7,797 nt of DNA from Bacteroidales bacterium (GTDB lineage Bacteria; Bacteroidota; Bacteroidia; Bacteroidales; UBA932): the NCBI GenBank assembly GCA_017651785.1, contig JAGCCD010000184.1:1-7797 (forward strand), written 5' to 3'. The position numbers were made by a program, and so were the translations under genes. The notes beneath the pieces are model-generated. The model made no database searches. It was given only the letters and a program-made list of their open reading frames with translations, and was not told the origin of the DNA. Shown piece by piece: positions 1-6,410 of the stretch. The number at the start of each line of letters is the position of its first letter. Position 1 is the stretch's first letter.

Positions 1-69
1 ACGTTCGCCCGTTACTCTGACCGTCCCGTGAGGGACATTGCCGAAGTGCTGGACGCCAGCTGCCTATAG
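1..69 (+). CDS. Possible C-terminal end of a convergent gene (partial, unrecognised)
   Basis: The first forward frame is open from the window edge to a TAG at 67-69. It would encode the last 22 residues of a protein, ending RDIAEVLDASCL. The composition (acidic and hydrophobic residues in a helix-like pattern, codons mostly ending in G or C) resembles real coding sequence. The stretch is too short to assign a family; the RDIAEVL segment vaguely recalls a helix of a helix-turn-helix domain, but that is not evidence. If real, the gene is convergent with the GH89 gene and the two stop codons overlap in the palindrome CTATAG (64-69). A minus-strand frame across the same bases is also open, so the call is tentative. 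Confidence 0.35.
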   Translation, partial: TFARYSDRPVRDIAEVLDASCL

Positions 70-2199
70 CCGTTCCAGAATCTCCCTGCAAAGGGCGCTC
101 ACATCCGCTGCGGGCTCCGGGCATTGAACGGAGGCCGCTTCCTGCACCATCTGCCTTTCCAGGTTCCAGCACACAATGTCGAACTCCTTCTGGCTGAACA
201 GATACCCCTCGTTCATGGCTTTTATGACTTCGTCCAGGAACAGCTCCCATCTGCGGGCGTAATAATGGCTTACCAGGCCGCTCCAGAGGCGGCTCGCGTA
301 GTCGTTGAGGGTTTGCCCGTAGCCCCAGGTGGTGATTATGTGCCAGGCGTTGTGGCGATAGTACGCTTTCTCTTCCTCCGACGTTGCGAAGGCTTCGGCA
401 TCGGCAATCCATCTGTCGAGCCGGAAGCGTTCGTGGCAAGCCGCAAGAGAGTCGGCATCCTTAAGAAGGCACTTCATCCTGGCTGCAAGTTCCTCGGTTA
501 GTGCGATGTCGTGCGAGAAGTACGCCCTGGAGAATTCGTCCCTAAGCTCTGCAAAGCGGTTGCCAATCACCTGACAGCCGATCGCAACGGCGTCGGACTG
601 CCAAGCCTCTGATTCCGAAGGGGATTCCAAGAGCTTCTTCCAGGCGCGCAGCAGCACTCCGTGTTCGTAGGGGGTGGTATGGATTACCCTCCAGTTGTAG
701 TACGACATAAGGCACGGACGGCCGCATATGAGCGCGCACTCGGAGAAGGAGCCGCGCAGATATACGCTGTCTGCCATTGCCTGCCAGAATCCGTCGGGAC
801 TGTGATGGCGGCGGTCCAGTCCGGCGAGCCACTGCGCGTCGTTTCCGCATCCGCTCCAGGCGCGCTCAAGCACGTACTCGTAAAGCCATCGGTTGAGTCC
901 GAAGCCCTCCAGCGTGCAGCCTATGCCGCCTGTGCCACCTTCTTGCAGCGCCTCCGTAATTCTTTCACTTTCAGTGTGGAACGGCCCCGCGAGCCGGATG
1001 TTGCCGCCAAAGTTGCCAAGGTAGCAGAATACATAAGGCTGGCCGAAAAAGGAGTCCGTGAGCTTCCAGACGGGGACGTTTTCCGTATAATAATCCAGTA
1101 TGGTGACTTTGCCGCGGGGGATGGCACCCAGGTAAGCCTCTATGTTCTCCCGGGTCCAGTGGGCGCGGTCGTAATAGAACATCCAGCCCATCTGGAGCCA
1201 TTCAGCATCAGGTTCCACTGCGGCAACCGTACCGTACGCTTGTGCTCCGTAAGCAGCCAGGGTCTGCGGGTCCCATGACGGTGGATCCACTTCGTTGAAG
1301 AGGTCGAAGCCGTAGATGTGGTCTGTGCCGTATTTGCGCGTCTGGACCTCGAGGAACTTCTTCTGTATCACCGCGTACAGAGTGTCCTGAGGCGACAGGA
1401 AGTGCGGCAGGTAATCCGCGTCAAAGCCGCCCCAATGGGTGATATCGGTAATCTGCGCTTCGGGATACAGTTCCTTGAATTCTGCCGGAATATGGCCTGC
1501 AAAGGCTGGGAGTACGGGTTTCATTCCGAGCTCGCGTTCGCGTGCGATGATGCGCTTCTGAAGCTGTTCCTGTGCGTCTATCCATCCCTGGGGAAGGGGG
1601 CCGTCAACCCCGTCTATATTGCACATGCGGTGCCAGGGGAGGTGCGCCGGTCCTGTGAACCAGGCTCTTATCTGCCCGTCAGACATGCCGAATGAGCGCC
1701 ATACCTCCTGCCATACGGATTCCTGTCCCGTAATTGCGAGCGGAAGATTGATCCCCTGCAGCGCCATCCAGTCAATGAAATGCTCCCACTGGTCCCACTG
1801 CCACCAGGGCATTTCGTAGCCGAAGGTGCAGTAGTTCAGGAAGAAACGCCTTGGGACGAGAGCCTTGCAGCTAATGGCGCTGTCCGGCAAAGGCATCACC
1901 GCTGGAAGTTCTGCGGGCTGCTCTTTGTACCAGCTCACATCGGCCTCGCAAACATCCCTCAGATATCTGCCCAGTCCTGCGGCCATTGAGTTGACGTTGC
2001 TGCCGCTTATGCGTACCTTTTGCCCCTTGGCCTCTATGGAGTAGCTGTCCGTTGTGTCCGGGCAGTGACGGAATACCAGATTGTCTGCGTACTGAGGCGC
2101 AACGCGGCGCGCAAGCTGCATTGCGGCCTTCTCCTGAGGTGAAATGCAGGCCGAAAGGCATGCGGCCGCAAGCAATGCCAAAACGAAAGAATGTCTCAT
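64..2199 (-). CDS. GH89 alpha-N-acetylglucosaminidase, lipoprotein
   Basis: A complete 711-aa enzyme of glycoside hydrolase family 89 (human NAGLU, Clostridium GH89), which removes terminal alpha-linked N-acetylglucosamine from glycans such as heparan sulfate or alpha-GlcNAc-capped mucin. The start at 2199 gives a lipoprotein signal (MRHSFVLALL..., lipobox LSAC with Cys18). An upstream TTG at 2229 would add ten residues and place the promoter inside the gene, so it is rejected. Domains: N-terminal alpha/beta domain about 20-105, TIM barrel about 112-450, helical C-terminal domain about 460-711. The family signature WWQWDQWEHFIDWMALQGIN is at about 132-151, followed by ITGQE and FTGPA. The likely acid/base is Glu303 in FNEVDPP and the nucleophile Glu431 in CTLEGFG, spaced like human E316/E446. 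There is no acidic export motif after the lipidated Cys, so it is probably periplasm-facing (inference). The exact glycan substrate cannot be told. Confidence 0.96.
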   Translation of the reverse strand: MRHSFVLALLAAACLSACISPQEKAAMQLARRVAPQYADNLVFRHCPDTTDSYSIEAKGQKVRISGSNVNSMAAGLGRYLRDVCEADVSWYKEQPAELPAVMPLPDSAISCKALVPRRFFLNYCTFGYEMPWWQWDQWEHFIDWMALQGINLPLAITGQESVWQEVWRSFGMSDGQIRAWFTGPAHLPWHRMCNIDGVDGPLPQGWIDAQEQLQKRIIARERELGMKPVLPAFAGHIPAEFKELYPEAQITDITHWGGFDADYLPHFLSPQDTLYAVIQKKFLEVQTRKYGTDHIYGFDLFNEVDPPSWDPQTLAAYGAQAYGTVAAVEPDAEWLQMGWMFYYDRAHWTRENIEAYLGAIPRGKVTILDYYTENVPVWKLTDSFFGQPYVFCYLGNFGGNIRLAGPFHTESERITEALQEGGTGGIGCTLEGFGLNRWLYEYVLERAWSGCGNDAQWLAGLDRRHHSPDGFWQAMADSVYLRGSFSECALICGRPCLMSYYNWRVIHTTPYEHGVLLRAWKKLLESPSESEAWQSDAVAIGCQVIGNRFAELRDEFSRAYFSHDIALTEELAARMKCLLKDADSLAACHERFRLDRWIADAEAFATSEEEKAYYRHNAWHIITTWGYGQTLNDYASRLWSGLVSHYYARRWELFLDEVIKAMNEGYLFSQKEFDIVCWNLERQMVQEAASVQCPEPAADVSALCREILERL

Positions 2200-2203
2200 A
2201 GGG

Positions 2204-2230
2204 CAAATGTAGCAATAATCCGGATACAAA
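2204..2230 (-). promoter_or_regulatory. Putative promoter of the GH89 gene, leaderless geometry
   Basis: Read on the minus strand, TACATTTG (2211-2204) matches the Bacteroidetes -7 consensus TAnnTTTG exactly. A TTTG (2230-2227) lies upstream with 15 nt between the boxes, shorter than the usual 19-21, so the -33 element is weak. Only CCCT separates the -7 box from the ATG at 2199. The transcript would therefore start at or within a few bases of the start codon, with no room for a ribosome-binding site. The position just after a terminator supports a separate transcription unit. Confidence 0.5.
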
Positions 2231-2258
2231 GACCCCCGGAAGCGAACTCCCGGAGGTC
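2225..2258 (-). terminator. Intrinsic terminator after the lipoprotein operon
   Basis: On the minus strand GACCTCCGGGAG (2258-2247), loop TTCG (2246-2243) and CTTCCGGGGGTC (2242-2231) form an uninterrupted 12-bp stem with ten Watson-Crick pairs and two G-U pairs, closed by a stable UUCG tetraloop. A short U-rich run, TTTGTAT, follows. On the plus strand the two G-U pairs become A-C mismatches, so the structure fits RNA read from the minus strand. It lies 23 bp after the stop of the 625-aa lipoprotein gene and before the GH89 promoter. The U-tract is short, so termination may be partial. Confidence 0.78.
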
Positions 2259-2281
2259 CAAAAAGAAAAAGCTAGAAAGAG

Positions 2282-4159
2282 TTAATTAACTCTGAAGAGG
2301 CTCAGACCTACGTTCTGCTTTACGCAGGCGATATAAAGCTTCCCGTCGATGATTCTCCATGCGATGTCCATTCCGCTGTTGCCCGAGTAGCGTCCGTTGC
2401 CGGACTCGTCCAGGCCGTCCTGCTCGGTGTTGTTCTGGATGGCTGCCATATAGAGCAGTTCTCCGGAATGACGGCGGGCGACAACCTGCGGCCAGGTATC
2501 ATCTGCGGTGCCCTCGGTAATGGCGAGGCGGCCGTCGGAGCCGTCGACACATCTTGTATAGGCCAGATACTTCTTGCCGTTGTAGGGAATGAACTGGAAG
2601 CTGGCAGCATTGAGGAAGTAGTTGCTTCCGAGCGGACTTACGTTGAGCAGGGTGCCGCCAGGGGCGGTCCATGCGTCTTTTCCGTCCTCTATCGCTGCGG
2701 AACAGGCCTGACGGTTGTCACGTACACTGTAGATGCCGTGGTTCTTGTCGTCCGGATAGGGATAGAATGCGCCCACTCCGCCGTTTTCGTTTTCCTCATT
2801 GGGTGTGATGACATAGCGGCTGTCTACCCAGGTGCCGTTGGTGAGGATCTTGTTGCCCCATTTCCACATACGGACATTGCCGGTGGTGGAGGTCATGAGC
2901 AGCATGCCCTTGTCTAACGTACCCCAGAAACTCCAGGTATCTCCTATTCGTTCGTACGGAGTGCTGCAGTTCATTGTGTATGCTGTGGGAGCGCTGTCTA
3001 TGCCGTCCCACCAGACATACAGCTTTGGATCCGCATTGGTTTCTCCGGTGGTGTTCATATTGCTGCAGAGGAGGTAACCGTTACCGCCGGCGTCGTTTAT
3101 TACCCTGGGGCAGGCGAGCTTCCAGAAACCTCCGTCCACACCATCTACATTTACGGCCTTTACATTGTTGGGATTGGCTATTGAGATTGCCCAGAGTTTC
3201 GCTGCGTCTGTGCGCGTTTCTGCGACGTAGATGTACTCATCGTCCATAGCGACGTTGCGGTCTGTGTCCGGCATGCCGCCGTAGAACTCGTTCCAGGAAG
3301 CATCTGCTGTGGAATACAGGCCCCAAACCCTCTCTACGGGAGATCCGGGTTCCGGAGCTTCTCCGAGTACACCGATATTGGCAATGACTCCGCGTTTGAC
3401 TTCCAGCGACTTGCCGGTAGTAATAGACGCTACCTCCTTAGACCCGTTCTTGAGGACTATTGTAATTCCGTCTCTTAACAAGGCGGGCAGCATGATGGCA
3501 TAGTATACCTCACCTTTCTTGAATCCGCCATCGGGAGCCGTGACGGTAATATAATACCCATCTGCGGCTTCTGTACTGTTGATACTGCCGTCACTGGTGT
3601 TAACATTGGCCACTCCGGCAATCAGTTCTCCGTGATTGCCTCTGAAGACGACACTGGTAACGCTCTCTTCCGCTACGGAGAATTTTATTCCACCGGCAAC
3701 GCTGCGGAAGCTCAGTGTAGTGTTGTCTGAAACAGCGACAGCAGGGAAGATGTCTGGACCGAACGTGCCGGCTACGGCCTTCTGGGAAGGCTTAAGATAG
3801 ACGGTTGCGTTTCCGTCTTCATCTATGGAGCTGTAAGTGGAAGACGGGTAGATACCATAGAACTTCAGTCCCTCGGTAACCTGGAGTTCTCCCTTGAAAG
3901 AAGCGGTGGCGGCAGCTTCTGTATTCTGCCCGGTGAATACCGCTGGAGTGTCTCCCGGGCCGCAGAAGACGTCTATCTTGTCTGCGGGGCTCCACCAGAC
4001 GCTCTTGCCGTTGCTCTGCACGGCGGTACGGGTTGCACCGTCACTGGTTGCAGTAACGGTAATCTCTGAAGGAGAGGGCGCAAAGTCCGTCTCTTTATTG
4101 CAGGCTGCCAGAGAAAGCAGTGCAATGGCGGCAAGGCCGAATATCGCTGACTTTTTCAT
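2282..4159 (-). CDS. Fimbrillin-like / beta-propeller-like surface lipoprotein (paralog B)
   Basis: A 625-aa protein of unknown function. The start at 4159 (MKKSAIFGLA...) is chosen because it gives a proper lipoprotein signal with lipobox LAAC (Cys20). An ATG at 4183 would add eight residues and overlap the small gene upstream. The residues after Cys20, NKETD, resemble the acidic export signal of Bacteroidetes surface lipoproteins. Residues about 30-268 look like a fimbrillin/Mfa-like domain (TRT near 43-45, WWSPADKIDVF, FYGIYPSS, IDEDG, FPAVAVSDN, LSFRSVAGGIKFSV). A short linker (GEAPEPGSP) leads to a C-terminal half from about 275 with repeated beta-rich units such as RNVAMDDEYIYVAET and YLLCSNMN, suggesting a propeller. 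It may match a Bacteroidetes domain of unknown function (DUF4623 from memory, not confirmed). It is the last gene of the three-gene unit, 11 nt after the 44-aa gene, and aligns along its length with the 665-aa protein upstream. Confidence 0.9.
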   Translation of the reverse strand: MKKSAIFGLAAIALLSLAACNKETDFAPSPSEITVTATSDGATRTAVQSNGKSVWWSPADKIDVFCGPGDTPAVFTGQNTEAAATASFKGELQVTEGLKFYGIYPSSTYSSIDEDGNATVYLKPSQKAVAGTFGPDIFPAVAVSDNTTLSFRSVAGGIKFSVAEESVTSVVFRGNHGELIAGVANVNTSDGSINSTEAADGYYITVTAPDGGFKKGEVYYAIMLPALLRDGITIVLKNGSKEVASITTGKSLEVKRGVIANIGVLGEAPEPGSPVERVWGLYSTADASWNEFYGGMPDTDRNVAMDDEYIYVAETRTDAAKLWAISIANPNNVKAVNVDGVDGGFWKLACPRVINDAGGNGYLLCSNMNTTGETNADPKLYVWWDGIDSAPTAYTMNCSTPYERIGDTWSFWGTLDKGMLLMTSTTGNVRMWKWGNKILTNGTWVDSRYVITPNEENENGGVGAFYPYPDDKNHGIYSVRDNRQACSAAIEDGKDAWTAPGGTLLNVSPLGSNYFLNAASFQFIPYNGKKYLAYTRCVDGSDGRLAITEGTADDTWPQVVARRHSGELLYMAAIQNNTEQDGLDESGNGRYSGNSGMDIAWRIIDGKLYIACVKQNVGLSLFRVN

Positions 4160-4170
4160 GGTGTTTGCAG

Positions 4171-4305
4171 TTAAAGAGTCCATTCTTCTTCAGTGAGGTC
4201 TTCCAGGCCACCGTCTATTATGCTCTCGCATAGCAGATTACGGGGAATGATCCCGTAATCTGCCAGCGGGGCCGAATATTCTCTCTTGTTAGTTGTTGTT
4301 TTCAT
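4171..4305 (-). CDS. 44-aa acidic small protein, translationally coupled to the upstream lipoprotein gene
   Basis: The frame runs from ATG at 4305 to TAA at 4171 and encodes 44 residues: a basic start MKTTTNKREY, a middle ADYGIIPRNLLCES, and an acidic end DGGLEDLTEEEWTL. The ATG overlaps the TGA of the 665-aa gene as ATGA (4305-4302), the standard arrangement for translational coupling, and the next gene starts 11 nt after its stop. There is no signal peptide or membrane segment; one Cys is at position 26. From memory, short proteins of this style (basic N-terminus, acidic Trp-containing C-terminus) occur next to lipoprotein genes in Bacteroidales and are usually annotated hypothetical or missed. 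The function is unknown. Coding is supported by the overlap and tight spacing; no homology search was possible. Confidence 0.75.
   Translation of the reverse strand: MKTTTNKREYSAPLADYGIIPRNLLCESIIDGGLEDLTEEEWTL
4233..4263 (-). repeat. Perfect 12-bp inverted repeat inside the 44-aa gene
   Basis: GCAGATTACGGG (4233-4244) and CCCGTAATCTGC (4252-4263) are exact reverse complements separated by 7 nt. In the minus-strand mRNA this makes a 12-bp hairpin with a 7-nt loop, within the codons for ADYGIIPRNLL of the small protein. No U-run follows, so it is not a typical intrinsic terminator. It could slow ribosomes, stabilise or process the mRNA between the two lipoprotein genes, or be a DNA-binding palindrome. 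Which of these applies cannot be decided from sequence. Confidence 0.85.
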
Positions 4306-6299
4306 CTGCGATGGCGTGCAGATACAGGTGCTGCAGGAGCGGGCTCGGGCTCGGGCTCGATATCCGGGGCCTGTTCCTTAAGGATGAGTTTGTACAGGTA
4401 CAGGCCGCCGTCCTGGACAAGCGCGGCAAGGTAAGTCACGTCACCGATTGTCCTGACGCAGCAGTCTGCGAAGGAACCGCCGTAAAGAAGTTCGGAGTCA
4501 ACTATGGTATGAGGAGCGGGAAGGACAGCCTCAAGACTGCCCAAGTCTTCTGATACCTCAAGATAAGCGTCTCCCCCACTCAGGTACACTTCTGCAAAGT
4601 AATCAGCGCCGTTGAAACTGAAGAAATTATACCCCCATGTACCTATGGCCCAATCACTGGCGTAAACCAGGGAATACTCATTCCAACCGTTGACTATATT
4701 GCCTGTTGAGGCGACGAGATTGCCGATAGAGGAGTTGTGAAGCAAAATATTGCCTGTTGCAGGACAGACTGTAAGGTCTTTTATTCCATCGGGGCTGAGG
4801 TCGGGAGCGGTTATCTGGGTAACGGCAGTGCGCTGTCCGTTGGCTACGGAGAGTATTACGCTCTTGTTAGCGTTGAAGGAGGGGAAGTACAGTTTTCCGT
4901 CCTGCCATGATCCGGTGACGAAGAACCTGTCTCCGTAGCGGCGCCAGTCTGTGGTCTCGTTGGCGGCATCCCAGGCGAACTGGCACAGGACGACAGGCGC
5001 TGCGGAGATTCCTGAAGTATATGCATAAACGGTGAGGGCTACATCTGTGGTGCTGGAAGTGAGGTTGCTCACCAGGAGTATGTCATTGCCTCCGTTGACT
5101 GATGCATCCGTATTCGGAATCATGCGGGCGCAGCTTGTTGCGAAAGTGCCGCCTTCTATTCCGCTCACGTTTCCTTTTACTTGAACTGTGGGATCTTCAA
5201 TGCTCACTGCCGCAATTGCAGCCCAGGCGGAAGACTTGGGAAGGTAGATGTAGTCATCGTCCATGGCGATGGAGCGAACCATGCCGTAGCCGTCAGGATG
5301 GGTGACGGATATGGCGGTGATCTGAGACGTCCAGAGATCGGAATCATCGGATTCAAGGGCCCAGACCTGCTCAAGGTAGGGGACCAGCTCCGGCTCCGGA
5401 TCGGGCTCTTCGCCGGGGTCTTCTCCAAGTATGCCGGCATCGTGTACCTTACTGCGCTCCACCGACAGGGAACCCTTGATGAATACGTCTTCTGCCTTTT
5501 CTTCGCCGTCATTCTCGTGGGTAAGTGTGAATACTGCACCGTCCATCAGGGAGCAGGGGGGAACGGCGATATAGTATGTTGCTTCAGGGTCGAAGCAGCC
5601 GCCGTCGGGAGCGGAGAGGGTGATGCAGTCCAGGACTTCCTCATAGTCAATAAGAACAGGCTCGCCTTCAAGCGAAATGCGGAGCTCTCCGCCTACGAGG
5701 TCTGAAGGAACGTCTGTCTGGCGTGTAGGCGCGGGAGAAGGCTCCACGGTGCTGCCATAGCTCTTGAGAGCGACGCTCTTTACATCGCTCGCGGCAACCT
5801 TGAACTGAACCAGGCCGCAGATGTTCTGGAAAGCGAGGTGGTTGTTTTCTGAGAAGGCTACGGCCGGGAATGCGTCGGGGTCGAAGCTGCCCTCTACACC
5901 ATTCTGCTCATTGTGGAAAAGAATGGAGAAGTAGCCGTCTTCGTCTACGCTGTTGCCACTCTCTGCCGGGTAGATACCGTAAAGGAAGCCTTCTCCCTCA
6001 GGAAGCTTGCCGGTAAAGACGGCATCGTCTGCGGGCTCAGTGTTCTTGGACGTGAAAGTGGCGGCGGAAACGCCGGCATAGGTTACCAGAATCTTGTCGG
6101 GAGCCGACCAGAGGATGGGGTAGGATACTGCTCCGTCGTCGCCAGTCTCAGCAGCAAGGAAGCTCCTGGTGGGCGTGGCGGTCCTGGAGGCGGTGATGAT
6201 TACTTCTCCGGGAGAAGAGACGATCTCTTTCTCCTTCTGGCATGACGCAAGCGCTAGGATACCGAGCGCTAGGATGCTGAACAATGCGATTTTTTTCAT
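4302..6299 (-). CDS. Fimbrillin-like / beta-propeller-like surface lipoprotein (paralog A)
   Basis: A 665-aa protein, first gene of the three-gene unit. The signal peptide MKKIALFSIL... has lipobox LASC with Cys20. The following QKEKE closely resembles the QKDDE-type export signal known from Capnocytophaga surface lipoproteins, so exposure on the cell surface is likely. Residues about 30-292 form a fimbrillin/Mfa-like domain (PTRSF at 43-47, WSAPDKILV, FLYGIYPAES, VDEDG, FPAVAFSEN, LAFQNICGLVQFKV), with a proline-rich insertion at about 184-200 that the paralog lacks. A linker of Glu, Asp and Pro (about 293-306) precedes a beta-rich C-terminal half (RSIAMDDDYIYLPKSS, DILLVSNLTSS, DRFFVTGSWQDGKLYF, VTYLAALVQDGGLYLY) that parallels paralog B and may be a propeller. 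It ends in an unusual EPEPEPAP tail and basic ARHRR. It is likely a ligand-binding or adhesive surface protein, but this is inference. Confidence 0.9.
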   Translation of the reverse strand: MKKIALFSILALGILALASCQKEKEIVSSPGEVIITASRTATPTRSFLAAETGDDGAVSYPILWSAPDKILVTYAGVSAATFTSKNTEPADDAVFTGKLPEGEGFLYGIYPAESGNSVDEDGYFSILFHNEQNGVEGSFDPDAFPAVAFSENNHLAFQNICGLVQFKVAASDVKSVALKSYGSTVEPSPAPTRQTDVPSDLVGGELRISLEGEPVLIDYEEVLDCITLSAPDGGCFDPEATYYIAVPPCSLMDGAVFTLTHENDGEEKAEDVFIKGSLSVERSKVHDAGILGEDPGEEPDPEPELVPYLEQVWALESDDSDLWTSQITAISVTHPDGYGMVRSIAMDDDYIYLPKSSAWAAIAAVSIEDPTVQVKGNVSGIEGGTFATSCARMIPNTDASVNGGNDILLVSNLTSSTTDVALTVYAYTSGISAAPVVLCQFAWDAANETTDWRRYGDRFFVTGSWQDGKLYFPSFNANKSVILSVANGQRTAVTQITAPDLSPDGIKDLTVCPATGNILLHNSSIGNLVASTGNIVNGWNEYSLVYASDWAIGTWGYNFFSFNGADYFAEVYLSGGDAYLEVSEDLGSLEAVLPAPHTIVDSELLYGGSFADCCVRTIGDVTYLAALVQDGGLYLYKLILKEQAPDIEPEPEPAPAAPVSARHRR
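4341..4358 (-). repeat. Three tandem GGGCTC hexamers encoding Glu-Pro repeats
   Basis: The plus strand has GGGCTC three times in succession, read on the minus strand as GAGCCC codon pairs (Glu-Pro). They lie in the last 20 codons of paralog A, forming a rigid acidic tail after the last beta strand. Short perfect repeats like this can gain or lose units by slippage; here a unit change of 6 bp would keep the frame. Confidence 0.8.
6250..6279 (-). repeat. 15-bp tandem duplication within a signal peptide
   Basis: Two adjacent 15-bp units share AGCGCTAGGAT (6250-6260 and 6265-6275) and match at 13 of 15 positions. They encode the repeated ILALG/ILALA part of the hydrophobic core of the paralog A signal peptide. 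This looks like a small in-frame duplication and is probably neutral. Confidence 0.7.
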
Positions 6300-6357
6300 T
6301 TTGAAGAGGTATTGGTTTATGGTATTTTATCTGTGGTGCAGTGTGGTGTTACAATTG

Positions 6358-6388
6358 CAAATATACTAAATATCTCCTAATATTGAAA
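6358..6388 (-). promoter_or_regulatory. Bacteroidetes-type promoter of the lipoprotein operon
   Basis: On the minus strand TATATTTG (6365-6358) matches the -7 consensus TAnnTTTG, and TTTC (6388-6385) is one base from the -33 consensus TTTG, with the standard 19-nt spacing. Transcription would start near 6350, giving a leader of about 50 nt before the ATG at 6299. The leader is rich in A and C, has no Shine-Dalgarno sequence, and ends CTTCAAAATG. It lies in the only sizeable gap upstream of the operon; I see no clear intrinsic terminator for the preceding gene between 6366 and 6410. Confidence 0.78.
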
Positions 6389-6410
6389 GGACCGGAATTA
6401 AAAAGTTATG

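Noticed and set aside
23..36. Small hairpin GTCCC-GTGA-GGGAC as a terminator
   Set aside because: The stem is only 5 bp, no T-run follows on either strand, and it lies in a frame that looks coding.
661..1278. 205-codon open frame on the plus strand
   Set aside because: It lies antisense inside the GH89 gene, over the catalytic region, and shows no recognisable motif. Open antisense frames are common in GC-rich coding DNA.
2200..2229. TTG start at 2229 for the GH89 gene
   Set aside because: It would put ten residues before a normal lipoprotein signal peptide and place the -7 box within the coding region.
4160..4183. ATG at 4183 as the start of paralog B
   Set aside because: It overlaps the 44-aa gene and puts eight residues ahead of a complete lipoprotein signal that begins at 4159.
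4233..4263. The 12-bp inverted repeat as an intrinsic terminator
   Set aside because: No T-rich run follows it on either strand and it sits within a coding frame in the middle of an operon.
5181..5705. 174-codon open frame on the plus strand
   Set aside because: It is antisense to paralog A, with no promoter, no recognisable domain and no conserved-looking start context.
6371..6386. AATAT/ATATT hairpin between the NAGPA-like gene and the operon
   Set aside because: Only five A-T pairs, no T-run, and it overlaps the spacer between the promoter boxes; too weak to call a terminator.
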